Part shown: positions 11,478-21,616 of the stretch, piece after piece | How positions within the stretch are numbered: position 1 is the stretch's first letter | How the letters are laid out: each line of letters begins with the position of its first letter | From: Aquanectria penicillioides | Taxonomy: Eukaryota; Ascomycota; Sordariomycetes; Hypocreales; Nectriaceae | Reading direction: 5' to 3' | Length of the DNA stretch: 64,000 bases | NCBI GenBank assembly: GCA_003415625.1 | Contig: PYIU01000011.1 | Location: forward strand, 1,439,001 to 1,503,000 | Program-made: the position numbers and the translations under genes | Notes under the pieces: generated by a model | Seen by the model: the letters and a program-made list of their open reading frames with translations, nothing else | Told to the model about the DNA's origin: nothing | Databases searched by the model: none

Positions 11478-12885
11478 ATGTCTCACTTGCACATTGCATC
11501 TCCCTTAACGCTCAAATGCGGCCTCACATTGCCAAATCGACTTGGAAAGGCTGCCATGGTTGAAGCAATGGCTGACCAGAACTTCCTTCCAGACGCGCAT
11601 ATGCGGCGTTCATACGGCGAATGGGCCGACGGCGGTTGGGGTATGGTAATGACTGGTATTTCTAACTGCACACTCGTTTTCCATTTTCAACCAGGATGGT
11701 TTTCCTTACGTAGATGATAGGCAATGTTGAAATAAATACCAAGTTTCTGGGAGGGTCACGCGACATCACCTTCAACAACACAATCGACTACCAGGAGATG
11801 CTGGAAGCATGGAAACTATGGGCCAAAGCGAGCCAACGGAACGCTACTCCTGCCATTGTCCAGATTAATCATCCCGGACGGCAGTCGCCACTAGGTGCAG
11901 GAAAACGCAGCGTTTTTGAGAAGAACATTGCGCCGAGCCCCATTCCTCTAGATTTTGGCAACGGTTTTATTCCGGCTTTTTTGAGCTCTCTGGTCTTTGG
12001 AACCCCTCGGGAAATGAACAAAGAGGATATCGCCGACGTCGTCGACGGCTTTGCCTCAACAGCTCGACTTGCATCTGAGGCAGGCTTTGCTGGTGTGCAA
12101 ATTCACGCCGCCCACGGTTATCTGCTTACACAGTTTCTCTCTCGAAAGACCAACCACCGAACAGACGAGTACGGCGGATCGCCTGCACGTCGGGCAAAAA
12201 TAGTTGTCGATATCATCGAAGCTATTCGCAAAGTCGTCCCTCCGGAGTTTTGCGTTGGCATCAAGTTGAACTCTGCAGACCATCAATCTACATCGGAATT
12301 GGAAGCATGCCTTGAACAGTTGAAGCTGATTACCGCTGCTAGAATTGACTTTCTTGAAGTTAGCGGCGGCAACTATGAGAATCCAACTGTGAGTTGTTCT
12401 CAGTCGTTCTAGTATTTCTTTTCTTTATTTCTACTAGGGTCATCTTTTCTTTCCCAGTCTTCCATTTTTTACCCACCTCCCACATCTCACCGTAGCTCAA
12501 GTGCCTAACCGCAGTTTAGATGGTCGGTCCTGAGGCCATCGAGAAGCCCGTCTCTCGTCACACGACAGAGAGAGAGGTATTCTTTTTGGAATTTGCTCGA
12601 TCAATTCGAAAGTCGTTACCCGATCTTACCCTCATGGTCACTGGTGGTTTCCGTACTCGGCAAGCGATGGAGTCAGTCGTCGCAGATGGCGATTGCGACT
12701 TGGTAGGCCTGGGGCGACCTGCAGCTCTGAATCCTTGGCTTCCCAAGACGATCATTCTAGACCCATCGGTAAAGGACGAAGATGCAAAAGTCTACACACG
12801 AACCATTCAAAGCTCATGGCTTAGCACTGTGACTGGAGTCAAGGTGATTGGCGCCAGCGCCGAATTTGTGAGCCAAGGCGATTAA
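11478..12885 (+). CDS. Old-yellow-enzyme-like NADH:flavin oxidoreductase
   Basis: Three exons (11478-11655, 11721-12388, 12520-12885) encode 403 residues with an FMN-binding TIM barrel of the OYE/NADH-oxidase family. Visible motifs are LTLPNRLGKAAM near the N-terminus, IVQINHPGRQSP and GVQIHAAHGYLLTQFLS, with the substrate-binding His pair and Tyr. EYGGSPARRAK and the phosphate-binding end MVTGGFRTRQAM with CDLVGLGRP follow. The HxxH-Y arrangement (HAAHGY rather than HSANGY) places it with the NADH oxidase/dienoyl-CoA reductase-like branch rather than classical yeast OYE. Such enzymes reduce activated alkenes. No targeting signal is seen. The second intron (131 nt) is longer than usual here and pyrimidine-rich. 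Confidence 0.9.
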
Positions 12886-13910
12886 TCCTCAACCACGTCA
12901 CGGAAACTAACTAGAAGCAGAGTTGGTACAGTAAACAGATTCAAGTAATGGGCAAGCAATAATTCGAGTCAGACCTCATCTGGTTTGTCCTGGATCTCAG
13001 ACAAGGGCAGTTGCTTTTTCCAACGACGCCGGGGTGGTTTGCTTTCAAACGAAGAGTCATCACTTGATGTGCCATGGATTAAATTGACCGAAAATTCAGA
13101 ATTAAGAAGCCCATTTTCGTATCCCAGGGGGCTCAGCACGTGTCATGTCCTCTCGTCCGCCAGCCTCCCAGACACGGGCTTCTGTTGACCACCCAAACCC
13201 ACAGGGCCGAATGCAAGACTCCGCTATGTCCCCTTTCAATCGAAGGGTTTGACTCTAGAGATACCTACAAGAGCGATACCCCCCAAGGGTTACCCTTGTT
13301 CATTTCCTCGCTAGTGGAACTCGGCGATTCCCAAGTTTGTGCATCAAGTGCAGGCCTTTGGATACTGCGACTGGTTCTCGCTCTTCGACTCTCCTCCGCC
13401 GGCTGATACGTTTACCGCATTCATGTTCCCATTACTCGCAATCGCCGCTTCAAAACTCGACGAGCCCTGACTCAACACCTTGTAGTCATTCCCGAAGCAC
13501 CAACAAGAGCATTAAATCCGAGCGCGACGTGACCGTCAACCTGACCAGGAATCGAATCCAATGGTAGGGCTAGATCCCAATCCGGACTAAATTCGCATCG
13601 CATGGCAATGCGTAGCCCATGCTCCAGGCACAGCCCATCCCTCTTTGGGCAGCCCGATTCTGTATAATTTCGCAAATCCTACTCCATAATTATTGATCTG
13701 AGCGAGCTTGACTCACAGGCCATCCCTTGCTCCTGTCTCAGCGTATAATTCTTGGCGTTTCCCCTCCCGTTTGCTTTTGCTTTCACCCGTACCTCTTGCT
13801 GGACGCCACAGCTCACTAAGCAAGTTTGCGGATAATTCTTTCGTTCGTTATACTCGTACCGACTCTTATACGCTCGCTCGCTACTCGGCATTCACACTTC
13901 AACCGCAAAT
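12886..13910. other. Intergenic and promoter of the GPI-protein gene, no other gene seen
   Basis: About 1 kb without recognisable coding sequence. The right end is CT-rich (13750-13910), consistent with the pyrimidine-rich leader of a well-expressed fungal gene. Confidence 0.45.
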
Positions 13911-14471
13911 ATGCTCAAGTCCGCACTTCTTTCCGTCATCCCGGCGTTGATGATGGCCAAGGTCGCCTTTGCTGTCAGCTGTTCCACCCATAGCTACACC
14001 CACTGCGCCGACAACATTGTCCACTGGTTTGATCCCGACACCGGCGAGATCTGCGATCCCCTCGACTGTGGCGGTGGCCGAGCTCCTCCCAAGACCAACG
14101 TCCCTGGTTGCGCCGGTTACACGGGCACCGAGACTCGTGGGACTTCATACCTCTCCTGCTGGAAACCTTCTTCGACTCTGGCCAGCGCGAGCGCCGGCTC
14201 TGCTGAGGCTACGACCGACTCCACCACAGCCAGGAAGAGCCCTTCTGAGTCCACTGGAACCTCTGCTGCCTCTGCTGCTCAATCCACTCAAGCCACGTCC
14301 GGAGTCAGCGATGCTCCTGCCACCACGCCGGCTGCCACTCTCTCTACCAAGACCCAAGCTTTCAGCGCGAGCACTCCTACTTCAAACACCTCTAGCAATG
14401 GTGGTAGATTCTTGGAGGGCTCACTGGTGGCGGTTGCCGGTGCCGCTATTGGTGCTATCGTGTTGGTTTAG
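13911..14471 (+). CDS. GPI-anchored six-cysteine secreted protein
   Basis: This single-exon 186-residue protein has a signal peptide (about 1-22, ending AFA) and a compact domain with six cysteines at 24, 32, 48, 53, 67 and 83. The core reads DPDTGEICDPLDCGGGRAPPK then VPGCAGYTGTET. A long Ser/Thr/Ala-rich stalk (about 85-160) follows, then a hydrophobic tail (SLVAVAGAAIGAIVLV) preceded by small residues, as for GPI attachment. The ETGEIC..LDCGGGRAPPKT..VPGC core recurs in fungal cell-wall proteins often labelled as siderophore-related, but I know of no biochemical proof of that name. It is likely O-glycosylated and displayed on the wall or membrane. Function is unknown. Confidence 0.85.
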   Translation: MLKSALLSVIPALMMAKVAFAVSCSTHSYTHCADNIVHWFDPDTGEICDPLDCGGGRAPPKTNVPGCAGYTGTETRGTSYLSCWKPSSTLASASAGSAEATTDSTTARKSPSESTGTSAASAAQSTQATSGVSDAPATTPAATLSTKTQAFSASTPTSNTSSNGGRFLEGSLVAVAGAAIGAIVLV

Positions 14472-14913
14472 TAAATGGGTGAACGAGAAAAGAAAAAGAA
14501 CCAACGTAAGGAGGAAGCATGGAAAGGACAGCACATTCGGAGTTTATGTTACTATGTATGAATGTGATGATACGGGAACAACGCTAGCATCTGATGAGAT
14601 TGACTGCATAAAGAACGATACTTTAATCATAAATTCATAATACACAATAATCTCCACCATGTAATGATGGAGTGTAATGAATCGGGCCATGCATTTGAAG
14701 TTCGTAGACACTTCAACTTATTCTACTTTCTATTTCAAATACAACATTGTTGCCAACAAATTCCATACGTTATCCTGGTTTAGGGCCGTCATGCTAATGC
14801 AGGTCAGATCGTTCCCGAAAACAAACTTAGGATGGCCCAAGATGGAGCTATATGTTACATTAGCGGATCCTGCATGCCAAAATTGTTCCCTAATCGTGAT
14901 AGCCATCATACCC
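14472..14913. other. Convergent 3' ends, no gene seen
   Basis: About 440 bp between the convergent GPI-protein and GH3 genes. It presumably holds both 3' UTRs and shows no coding pattern. Confidence 0.5.
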
Positions 14914-17342
14914 TCAATGTCTCAAGGTTATTTTGGTAGTTAAAGAAATGTCCCTCGAGTCGAAGCCAATCTTGAACCCGAATTGGCCTTTTGGCAAGAC
15001 CCAGTCTTGCAACTTGGTGTCCCAGTAGCTGAGATCCCGTCGGCGCAAAGTAAAAGAAACGGATTTTAACTGATTCGGCTCCAGATAGACCTTTTCGAAT
15101 CCTCGAAGTACCTGTACCGGTGTTCCGGTCGGGACATGCTTCTTGGGGAACGTCAAGTACAGCTGAGGCACTGTGGCTCCTGCGACAGACCCGGAGTTTT
15201 TGACGGTGCATCTGAGTCGTACAACTTCAGTCCAGAGGTTCGAATTGCCCCCGGGTAGTGCTTGGGAGGAAGCACCAGGAGTGGCTGTCGGGTTTTCAAC
15301 GAGAGTGTCGATGTGAGGGAATCCCTGAAACGTGAAAGACGTGTAACTGAGACCATACCCAAATGGATACAAAGGTTTGATTTCATTTGCATCAAAGTGA
15401 CGATAATCAATAAATTGCCCTTCGGTGAAATTAGCTTGCCATACAGTAGGTGATGTCACCTCGGATGCAGTGAGGTTGACGATTGGGATATCGTCATCCT
15501 CCATGCGGACGGGAATCGTATAGGGTAGTCTTCCCGATGGGTTGACATTCCCCACAGGACATCCACAATCGAATTACCAGATTCCTGACCAGGGAGGTGT
15601 GCAGCAAGAATTGCTGTAACATTTACGTTGTTGGCCCAGGGAAGTGTGTTGATACCGGCAGAGTGGGTGATGACGACGGTGTTTGGGCACTGCTTTGCAA
15701 CGTTTTCAACCACAAGCGTCGAGTTCCAATCAGGTTCATACTCGCTGCGGTCGTAACCCTCCGAAGCATATGTTCCCAGGAAAACAAGGCAAACCTCTGG
15801 AACAGGCCACAAACTTGTGAAATCATTAGCTGCCAGAACCTTGTTGTGAACGATTTGTTGCAGTCGTGCACCAATCTTTTTGGCCTGGGCACGGACAGCC
15901 TCAAGCGGCGACATTAGATAGACGTGTCGACCTGTCCCAGACCCACCACCGATGTCAATGGTGCCAATTTCGAACTGCTCCGAATGGTAAGAAAGACCAT
16001 TGATGGCTTCTACCGCATCATTGCCGAAAACGCCAATGCTCTTGGGGGATTTCAACGGCAGCGTGTTGTTTGTGTTTTTGAGTAAAATAGTTGCTTCAGC
16101 TGCCATTCGGCGAATGAAGCTCGAGTGATTGCCACGAACATCTCTGCTTTCGATGCCAGGAATTGTCATGGTGAATCCAGAGCTGGCGGCCAGAGTCAGG
16201 ACCAGGCTAGGGTCTACCGTGGGAAAGTCAGAGCTGTCTTGGTTGAGAAGGTAGTAAGGAGCCATGATTCTTTGAATCATGTCATCAATACGACTCTCCA
16301 CAACGCTACCTTCCTCAATGTATTTGGTGATGTTGGCTCCCCAGTAGCTTGCGCCTGTGTAGATGGAAGACTGGTCGTATACACCAGGCATGTTCATATC
16401 AAGACCTGCATTGATTGACTCAGGTCCTGAGTGAGTCGCAAACCAGTCTGACATGACATAACCCTGGAAGCCGAGCTCAGTCTTGAGAATTTTGTTGAGA
16501 GTGGCGTTGTTTTCACACGCATAAGTCTGATTCAGTCGGTTGTAACTGCACATGAAACTGGCAACCCCAGCCTTGACTGCATCGGCAAAGGGCCAGACGT
16601 ATAGCTCGTGAAGGGTACGATCGTCAATGTTTGACGAGATGGCCTGGATTTCGGTGCCATCGGCGAGGAAAGAGTTTGATCTCTGTGTCTCCTGCTCGTT
16701 TCCTATGTAATGCTTCGCACATGCCTGGACACCCTTGGACTGGATACCAGAAATGGTTCTTTCCATAGCGATACCCGTGAGATACGGATCAGGGGAGAAC
16801 CCTTCCCAATTACGCCCGCCAAGGCCGTGACGACCGAGAGGTCCGGCTACAGGACTGGTGATGGTCAGTACAGCCTAGCTTGGTGACTTGGTAGGCTTAC
16901 CCCAAGATAACATGGGCACCCTTTCCACGGAATTCTTCGCCCAAAGCTTGGCCACGAAGGAACATGAGGTCTCTATCCCAAGTCGCTGCCGTGGTGAGGC
17001 CACTAGGGAAGATGCTTACGAGATCTGCACGATTCATTGCCGTAGGCCCATCTTGAAGGCAGAGGCCAGAAAAGTTGAGTCGCTTGATGGCGACGATGTT
17101 GCCGATACAGCCTCCTGCATCGAGACCAAGAGTGCCCGTGACCATGCCAATCTTCTCGGTGAGATTCAACTGAGAGACAAAGGCATCTGCCTTTTTAAAA
17201 GCAGCATCCCATTCCTTCTGTCCTGGATAGCTGTTAGCTGAGAATCAATTGGGTTTGTGAGTTTGCTCTCAATACCATGTTCGGTTGTAACAGTGCCCCC
17301 AACATAGCGTGCTACAAGCACAAGGATGCCAAGTAGAAGCAT
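14914..17342 (-). CDS. Secreted GH3 beta-glucosidase, one frameshift
   Basis: Three exons (17276-17342, 16901-17237, 14914-16854) encode about 781 residues. A signal peptide (MLLLGILVLVARYVGG) precedes the GH3 TIM-barrel. Visible are KKADAFVSQLNLTEKIGMV, the active-site region QACAKHYIGNEQE, nucleophile Asp in GYVMSDWFATHSG, and the second domain with acid/base Glu in TYASEGYDRSEYEPDW. A C-terminal fibronectin-like domain holds YPFGYGLSYTSF and VLRGFEKV. One base is missing in the G run corresponding to + strand 15550-15553, so VDVLWG and NVNPSGRLPYTI lie in different frames. Everything else is intact, so this is either a very recent mutation or a sequence error. The first intron is only 38 nt and tentative. 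It likely releases glucose from cello-oligosaccharides outside the cell. Confidence 0.88.
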
Positions 17343-18141
17343 TGTATTGTTGTGAGCTACTTTTTGTCGGTTTGTATTTCTGTTGAGAGCAGTTGAATTC
17401 TGTGGAATTGACGTTGATCTCTGTTGGTTAATATACCTGATCAACCTTTCCCCGCTTCCCAACTAAACAATCTACTGCATGTATACGATTTTTCGTATGT
17501 GATTCATCGGGCCTTCTTAGGGGTGTCCAACCTAATGGAGCTTTTGACGGCGAAACTGCAATGTTCAACGGTCGCGTGAAGGGTTCGTCGTGTGACATTC
17601 ATGTACGTGCTCCCTGACTACAGGGCCGGCTCGATTTCCCCAGGTTTAGGGGCGTGGTTCATAAGGTTAATTCCTCGGCAGCGTCGAGCAACCATCACAA
17701 AAATGCGGATGAGCAAGAGGGGTTTCTACCCCGGATTGTGACCGTATGCACTGCTATTCGGACCGAATCTCGTATTGCCGCTGAGCGAATACGCGTATAA
17801 GGCATCAAGCCATCATGGCATGCGAAATCGTCGTATTGAGAGAAAGGCGTGTTTACTATTCGACTTCCTCTAGTGCGGGTTGATTCCGGCCAACATTGAT
17901 GCAAGGTAGCGACAAAGAGCGAAATCAACGCCGCATCCGATGGAGCGAGACCATGAGACAGTCCATGTCAGTCAGCACCATCGCTGGTCTAGGCTGTGTG
18001 TTTAGACGGGATTCTCCCCCATAGGAGGTCAAACTACAACCACGACTCCTCTAATTGGAATAACTTGCGATTCTTCTCGTTCCTTCATACGACAATGGAT
18101 AATCTGGAAGGGAGCAATAGTAATGTCGATCATTCTGCCGG
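17343..18141. other. Intergenic, GH3 promoter side, no gene seen
   Basis: About 800 bp upstream of the GH3 gene and left of the inverted-repeat element. No recognisable coding sequence. Confidence 0.45.
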
Positions 18142-18151
18142 ATTCACAGGA

Positions 18152-18250
18152 GGGGGCCCATACACGCACCGTCCCATACACGCACCGCTAGTTTGGTTAG
18201 TCAGCAATGCCACTATAAATCCCTCCCTCAAGTGCCCTAAGGGCCCTATA
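18152..18250 (+). repeat. Left terminal inverted repeat of the MITE
   Basis: This 99-base arm matches the reverse complement of 18673-18787. It shares CTAGTTTGGTTAGTCAGCAA, CACTATAAATCCCTCCC and AAGTGCCCTAA, with few mismatches. It contains one full and one partial 16-bp subterminal unit. Confidence 0.85.
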
Positions 18251-18672
18251 TTTATGGGCTATCCTGACCACGCAAAACACAGCATTTTGCACCCCTTCTA
18301 TAGCCTTCTAAATGACATTTGCTATAGGTAGGTAATTTTTTCCAGCGGCTTTTAGGACTCCTGCGACTTAGCCTCTTGGGGCTGCTAGGGCTCTTGGGGC
18401 CCATGGTTGTGGCGAGAAAATCGGGCTTTAGTACGATGTTTAAGATGCCATAACTCATAAGAGTGTTCTTTAGCTAAGATTGAAAATTGGCAGCCTTGAT
18501 GCTAGCGATTATAAGCAAATAGAATGCTAGATCGCTTAGAGCCTTGCGAATATAAATGTGAGCGGTGAATAATAAACTTGTAGCCACCAATTGCTACATA
18601 AATTGTAAGATCTAATTAAAGATCTTTTAATAAGGTATAAAGTTGTTCAGGTGGGAGGTCCATTGTTATTGC

Positions 18673-18787
18673 TATAGGGCCTTTAGGGCACTTATGGGAG
18701 GGATTTATAGTGGTGTTGCTGACTAACCAAACTAGCGCTGTGTGTACGGGATGGTGCGTGCACGGGACGGTGCGTGTATTGGCCCCC
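18673..18787 (-). repeat. Right terminal inverted repeat of the MITE
   Basis: This 115-base arm is the inverted partner of 18152-18250. It is longer by one 16-bp subterminal unit, which accounts for the length difference. Confidence 0.85.
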
Positions 18788-19037
18788 ATTCATAGGATAG
18801 TCGATGAGTAAGCGTCACGTGGTGCCTGAGAGCTTAGGTGGCAACAGTTGCTTGGTGGCGTAACCGCAAATGGCTTGATTGCGCCTCACGCAGCAATCAG
18901 TGCCCTGGATTCACGCGCCCACGGAGTTCACAGAGCAGAAGAATGCCTATGCCTGATACTCGGTGATCCATCATGGTTGCCGCTGCATAGTGTTTTGTAA
19001 GCAAGCACTAAACCCGGAGCTATAGAGCCGAAACACA

Positions 19038-20570
19038 ATGGAGATGGAGAAGGGCATCAACTCAGCCACTCGGGCAGCTCCCGGCCCAGCACCAACCTCA
19101 AAGCTCAATCCACCGCTTGACGAGCTCCTCACAAGCGTCTGGGACAACTTCAACAACGAGTCCCGCCAGAGATGTATCGACGAGCTGGACAAGGCTTGGT
19201 CAGGTCGTGGGTGGTTACCGCTGTGGCCTCACGCCCCCAACAGTTTCTACTCCGCTGAGGGCTTGCCATCAACCGACCTGTTCAACCTTGCTACTATCAC
19301 TCGCATTGCTGTCCGGCAAGGCATTTCTCTGCCCTCGCTTTGGAAGCCCGGGGGTATCATCTATGACACGGCGGTGCGCAACGTGTCGCCACCACCTCAA
19401 TGGAGTCATGAGTTGTCAATGGCCGTCGTGCGAGAGTACAACGAGCTGTTTGAGGGATCATTAAGGGATGCTGGCATGCTATCTCAGAAAAAGCCTGCGA
19501 AACCATCGGATGAAGCGACCACAGCGCACGAGGCGCCCTCTCTCAATCCCGCCCGTGACAGTGAGAATGACGGACACGTAACGACAGTAGTGCCAGTCCA
19601 ACCAACCATTGCCAACATCACGATTCCTTCGTCCATTACCCCCGAACCCGGGGAACCTCTTAACGTAGCCAGTCTTAAAGATAAAGCCCTCCAGCAACTC
19701 AAAACCAATTCCCAGCTGTCAGATGATGTCATGGAGCTGATACAGAGAATTGCTGTCGAGAATGTCCGTCATACTCGGGCACAAACACTCTCTGACATTC
19801 TAGTCTTGGATCCTTTGTTTTTACAAGTTGACCGACCTTTACCAAACCCACCCCGTCTCGCAGAAAACGCTCCAACTCGACTCATATATGCTGCTCTTCA
19901 TCACAAGTGTCCTAATCACTGGACATTGGCCAGATTTGATCGCTCATTTTCCATGGTGAGCTGGTATGATCCTCTAAACCTTGATACAGATCGCCCCAGA
20001 CTTGTTTCTGAATCGCTATGTTCCTGGCTCAACCCTGCGACCACGTTCGGGTTTTATAAATTGGTATGTTTAGCCCCTACCTATTCCATCTACTTGGTAA
20101 CAGATCGCTCATCCTAATATTCCGTTTTATTGCAGACTGGCCCGAAGCAGTCTGATGCTTCAAGCTGTGGGGTCTATGTTCTTTATATTTTCTATTGCCT
20201 AATATGTAACCTGCCCGTCCCAAGCCAGTTGGATGCCCAGGAGGCACGCACGTTTCTTAGCAATCTTATTTCACACCCCAATATGCCCGTGGAGATGCCC
20301 ATAGCCTCATTTACCAAGACAGAAATGAAAGCAGCACTACCCATCGAACTAAATAGAAGGAACCAAGAGTCTACGAAGCGCAAACGTGATGGGGAAGAGG
20401 AGACCATCTCAAAAAATGAAAATGGCTATACAGATGATGCCAACAGAAAACGGCCTCGGCCTGATGCTGCTCAACATTTACATGCCGCCCCAATGAGTCA
20501 AAATGATGTCAATGGAGGACTTGTTAGCGACGGAGATTCTTTAGTTGAGGCTTGTCAACTCCGAAACTAG
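19038..20570 (+). CDS. Ulp1-like C48 cysteine protease, ended by a stop codon
   Basis: Exon 1 (19038-20063) and exon 2 (from 20136) join over a 72-nt GT-AG intron. The catalytic signature of SUMO/NEDD8-type Ulp1 proteases is present: His294 in CPNHWTLARFD, Asp311 in WYDPLN, Gln347 and Cys353 in KQSDASSCGVYVL, with the usual six-residue Q-to-C spacing. The first 200 residues lack known domains and end in a Pro/Ser-rich linker. A Lys/Arg-rich stretch (KRKRDGEEE) suggests nuclear location. The frame stops at TAG 20568-20570, codon 487, but continues open in the same frame to 21164. Fungal genomes carry large variable families of such genes, often near repeats. The real substrate is unknown. The MITE lies just upstream. 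Confidence 0.75.
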
Positions 20571-21164
20571 CTGCTATCGCTTCGAAGCTCCTTTCTAGGC
20601 CACGTTGAACGTACCCCAAGAATTGACTCGGTAATGGTTAGATCCAAGCTGTATTCAGAAGAGAAGAATGTGCATCAATTCCAGGCCGAGAACCGCCATG
20701 CAGAGGAGGAGGTTCGATCTGCGCGCCAAGCATTTGAGTCTCTTTTGGGGGGCCCTTCGTCAGAAGCACGCCGTTACCATGCCCTCCAACAACGGCTCGC
20801 TCCTCTTTTATCTACAGAGCCAGTCATACAGGGGCGAAAGACAACTGAGTCTCGAGGAGATGTAGATGTGTTGCGTGTCTTGAACAAACTGTCCTGCGTG
20901 GCGCAGGAAGCACTCCAAGACTTTGCAGCTAGGTCTTCTGGACAAGAATCGCTCAAAGATATAGTGGCAGCTGAAGAACGGGTTCAGAAGGCGACAGAGA
21001 AGCAAAGAAACGCACGGGAATTGCTGGAGCAAGCAAAGCACACTGTAAAGGGACTGGAAGTCAAGTTGGAATTGGAGTCGGTGAGGGTGGATATGGAGGG
21101 GATCCTTGGGAAAATGACAAACACACTCTCATCCGCTGCGAACGATAAATTGCTGTCTTGCTAG
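20571..21164 (+). pseudogene. Coiled-coil tail of the Ulp1-like gene, separated by the stop
   Basis: This stretch continues the Ulp1-like frame without any shift after TAG 20568-20570. It reads LLSLRSSFLGHVERTPRIDS, then a long charged helix (VHQFQAENRHAEEEVRSARQ; RVQKATEKQRNARELLEQAK) predicted by eye as coiled coil, ending at TAG 21162-21164. A C-terminal coiled coil after the protease is the simplest reading, so one nonsense change (for example CAG to TAG) would explain the split. An independent gene starting at ATG 20634 is possible but has no clear promoter. Confidence 0.6.
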
Positions 21165-21616
21165 TCTACGAACTTGTTGTATTTGTACCGTAGGCGTAAG
21201 TAGTTTCCATTGTGCCACTACTCAATTGCTCCTTTGAAGCTGTCATTCATGAATACCAGTTTGATAATCTTATCTTATCACGATTTCAGTCTTGAGATGA
21301 ACACCTGGTGACAAGAAAATCCATATCCGCTTCCACGGCGCCCATGTCGTTCTGCCTCTAGTTAGCCTAGCGTTTTCGTGTTCCAAGTCAACAAACAATC
21401 GTCCGATAGTCCTGTTAGTAGCACCTGTTACCCGACAATGCTCCGAGAACCCGTTTGCCGGCCCGCAAATCCGTCTCACCGGATGGTCCGGTCCACATGG
21501 CTCGCTTGGCGTCGTAATTATGGGTATTTCAAGGCGCTCGCCGGTACTCTCGCTGGTCGGTGAGAAGGTGCTCCTTTCCACTGCCTTTCTTTACTCTCTG
21601 ATTCCTGGATAGAAAC
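21165..21616. other. Intergenic, no gene seen
   Basis: About 450 bp holding the promoter of the following MFS gene. An open frame on the minus strand here has no recognisable motif. Confidence 0.5.

Larger units (their letters stand above)
18152..18787. mobile_element. Non-autonomous inverted-repeat element (MULE-like MITE)
   Basis: The two ends are long inverted repeats (18152-18250 and 18673-18787), both starting with GGGGGCC. Directly outside lie ATTCACAGGA (18142-18151) and ATTCATAGGA (18788-18797), a 10-bp direct repeat with one C/T difference. That is what a target-site duplication of a Mutator-like element (9-11 bp) looks like. Inside the ends are tandem units of about 16 bp built on ATACACGCACC. 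The right end has one unit more than the left. The 420-bp core has no open frame of note, so the element depends on a transposase from elsewhere. It sits about 240 bp upstream of the Ulp1-like gene and may affect its promoter. Confidence 0.8.

Noticed and set aside
13969..14640. 223-codon open frame overlapping the GPI-protein gene
   Set aside because: It is the shifted frame of the Ser/Thr/Ala-rich gene and codes for a Leu/Pro/Arg-rich product typical of such shadows.
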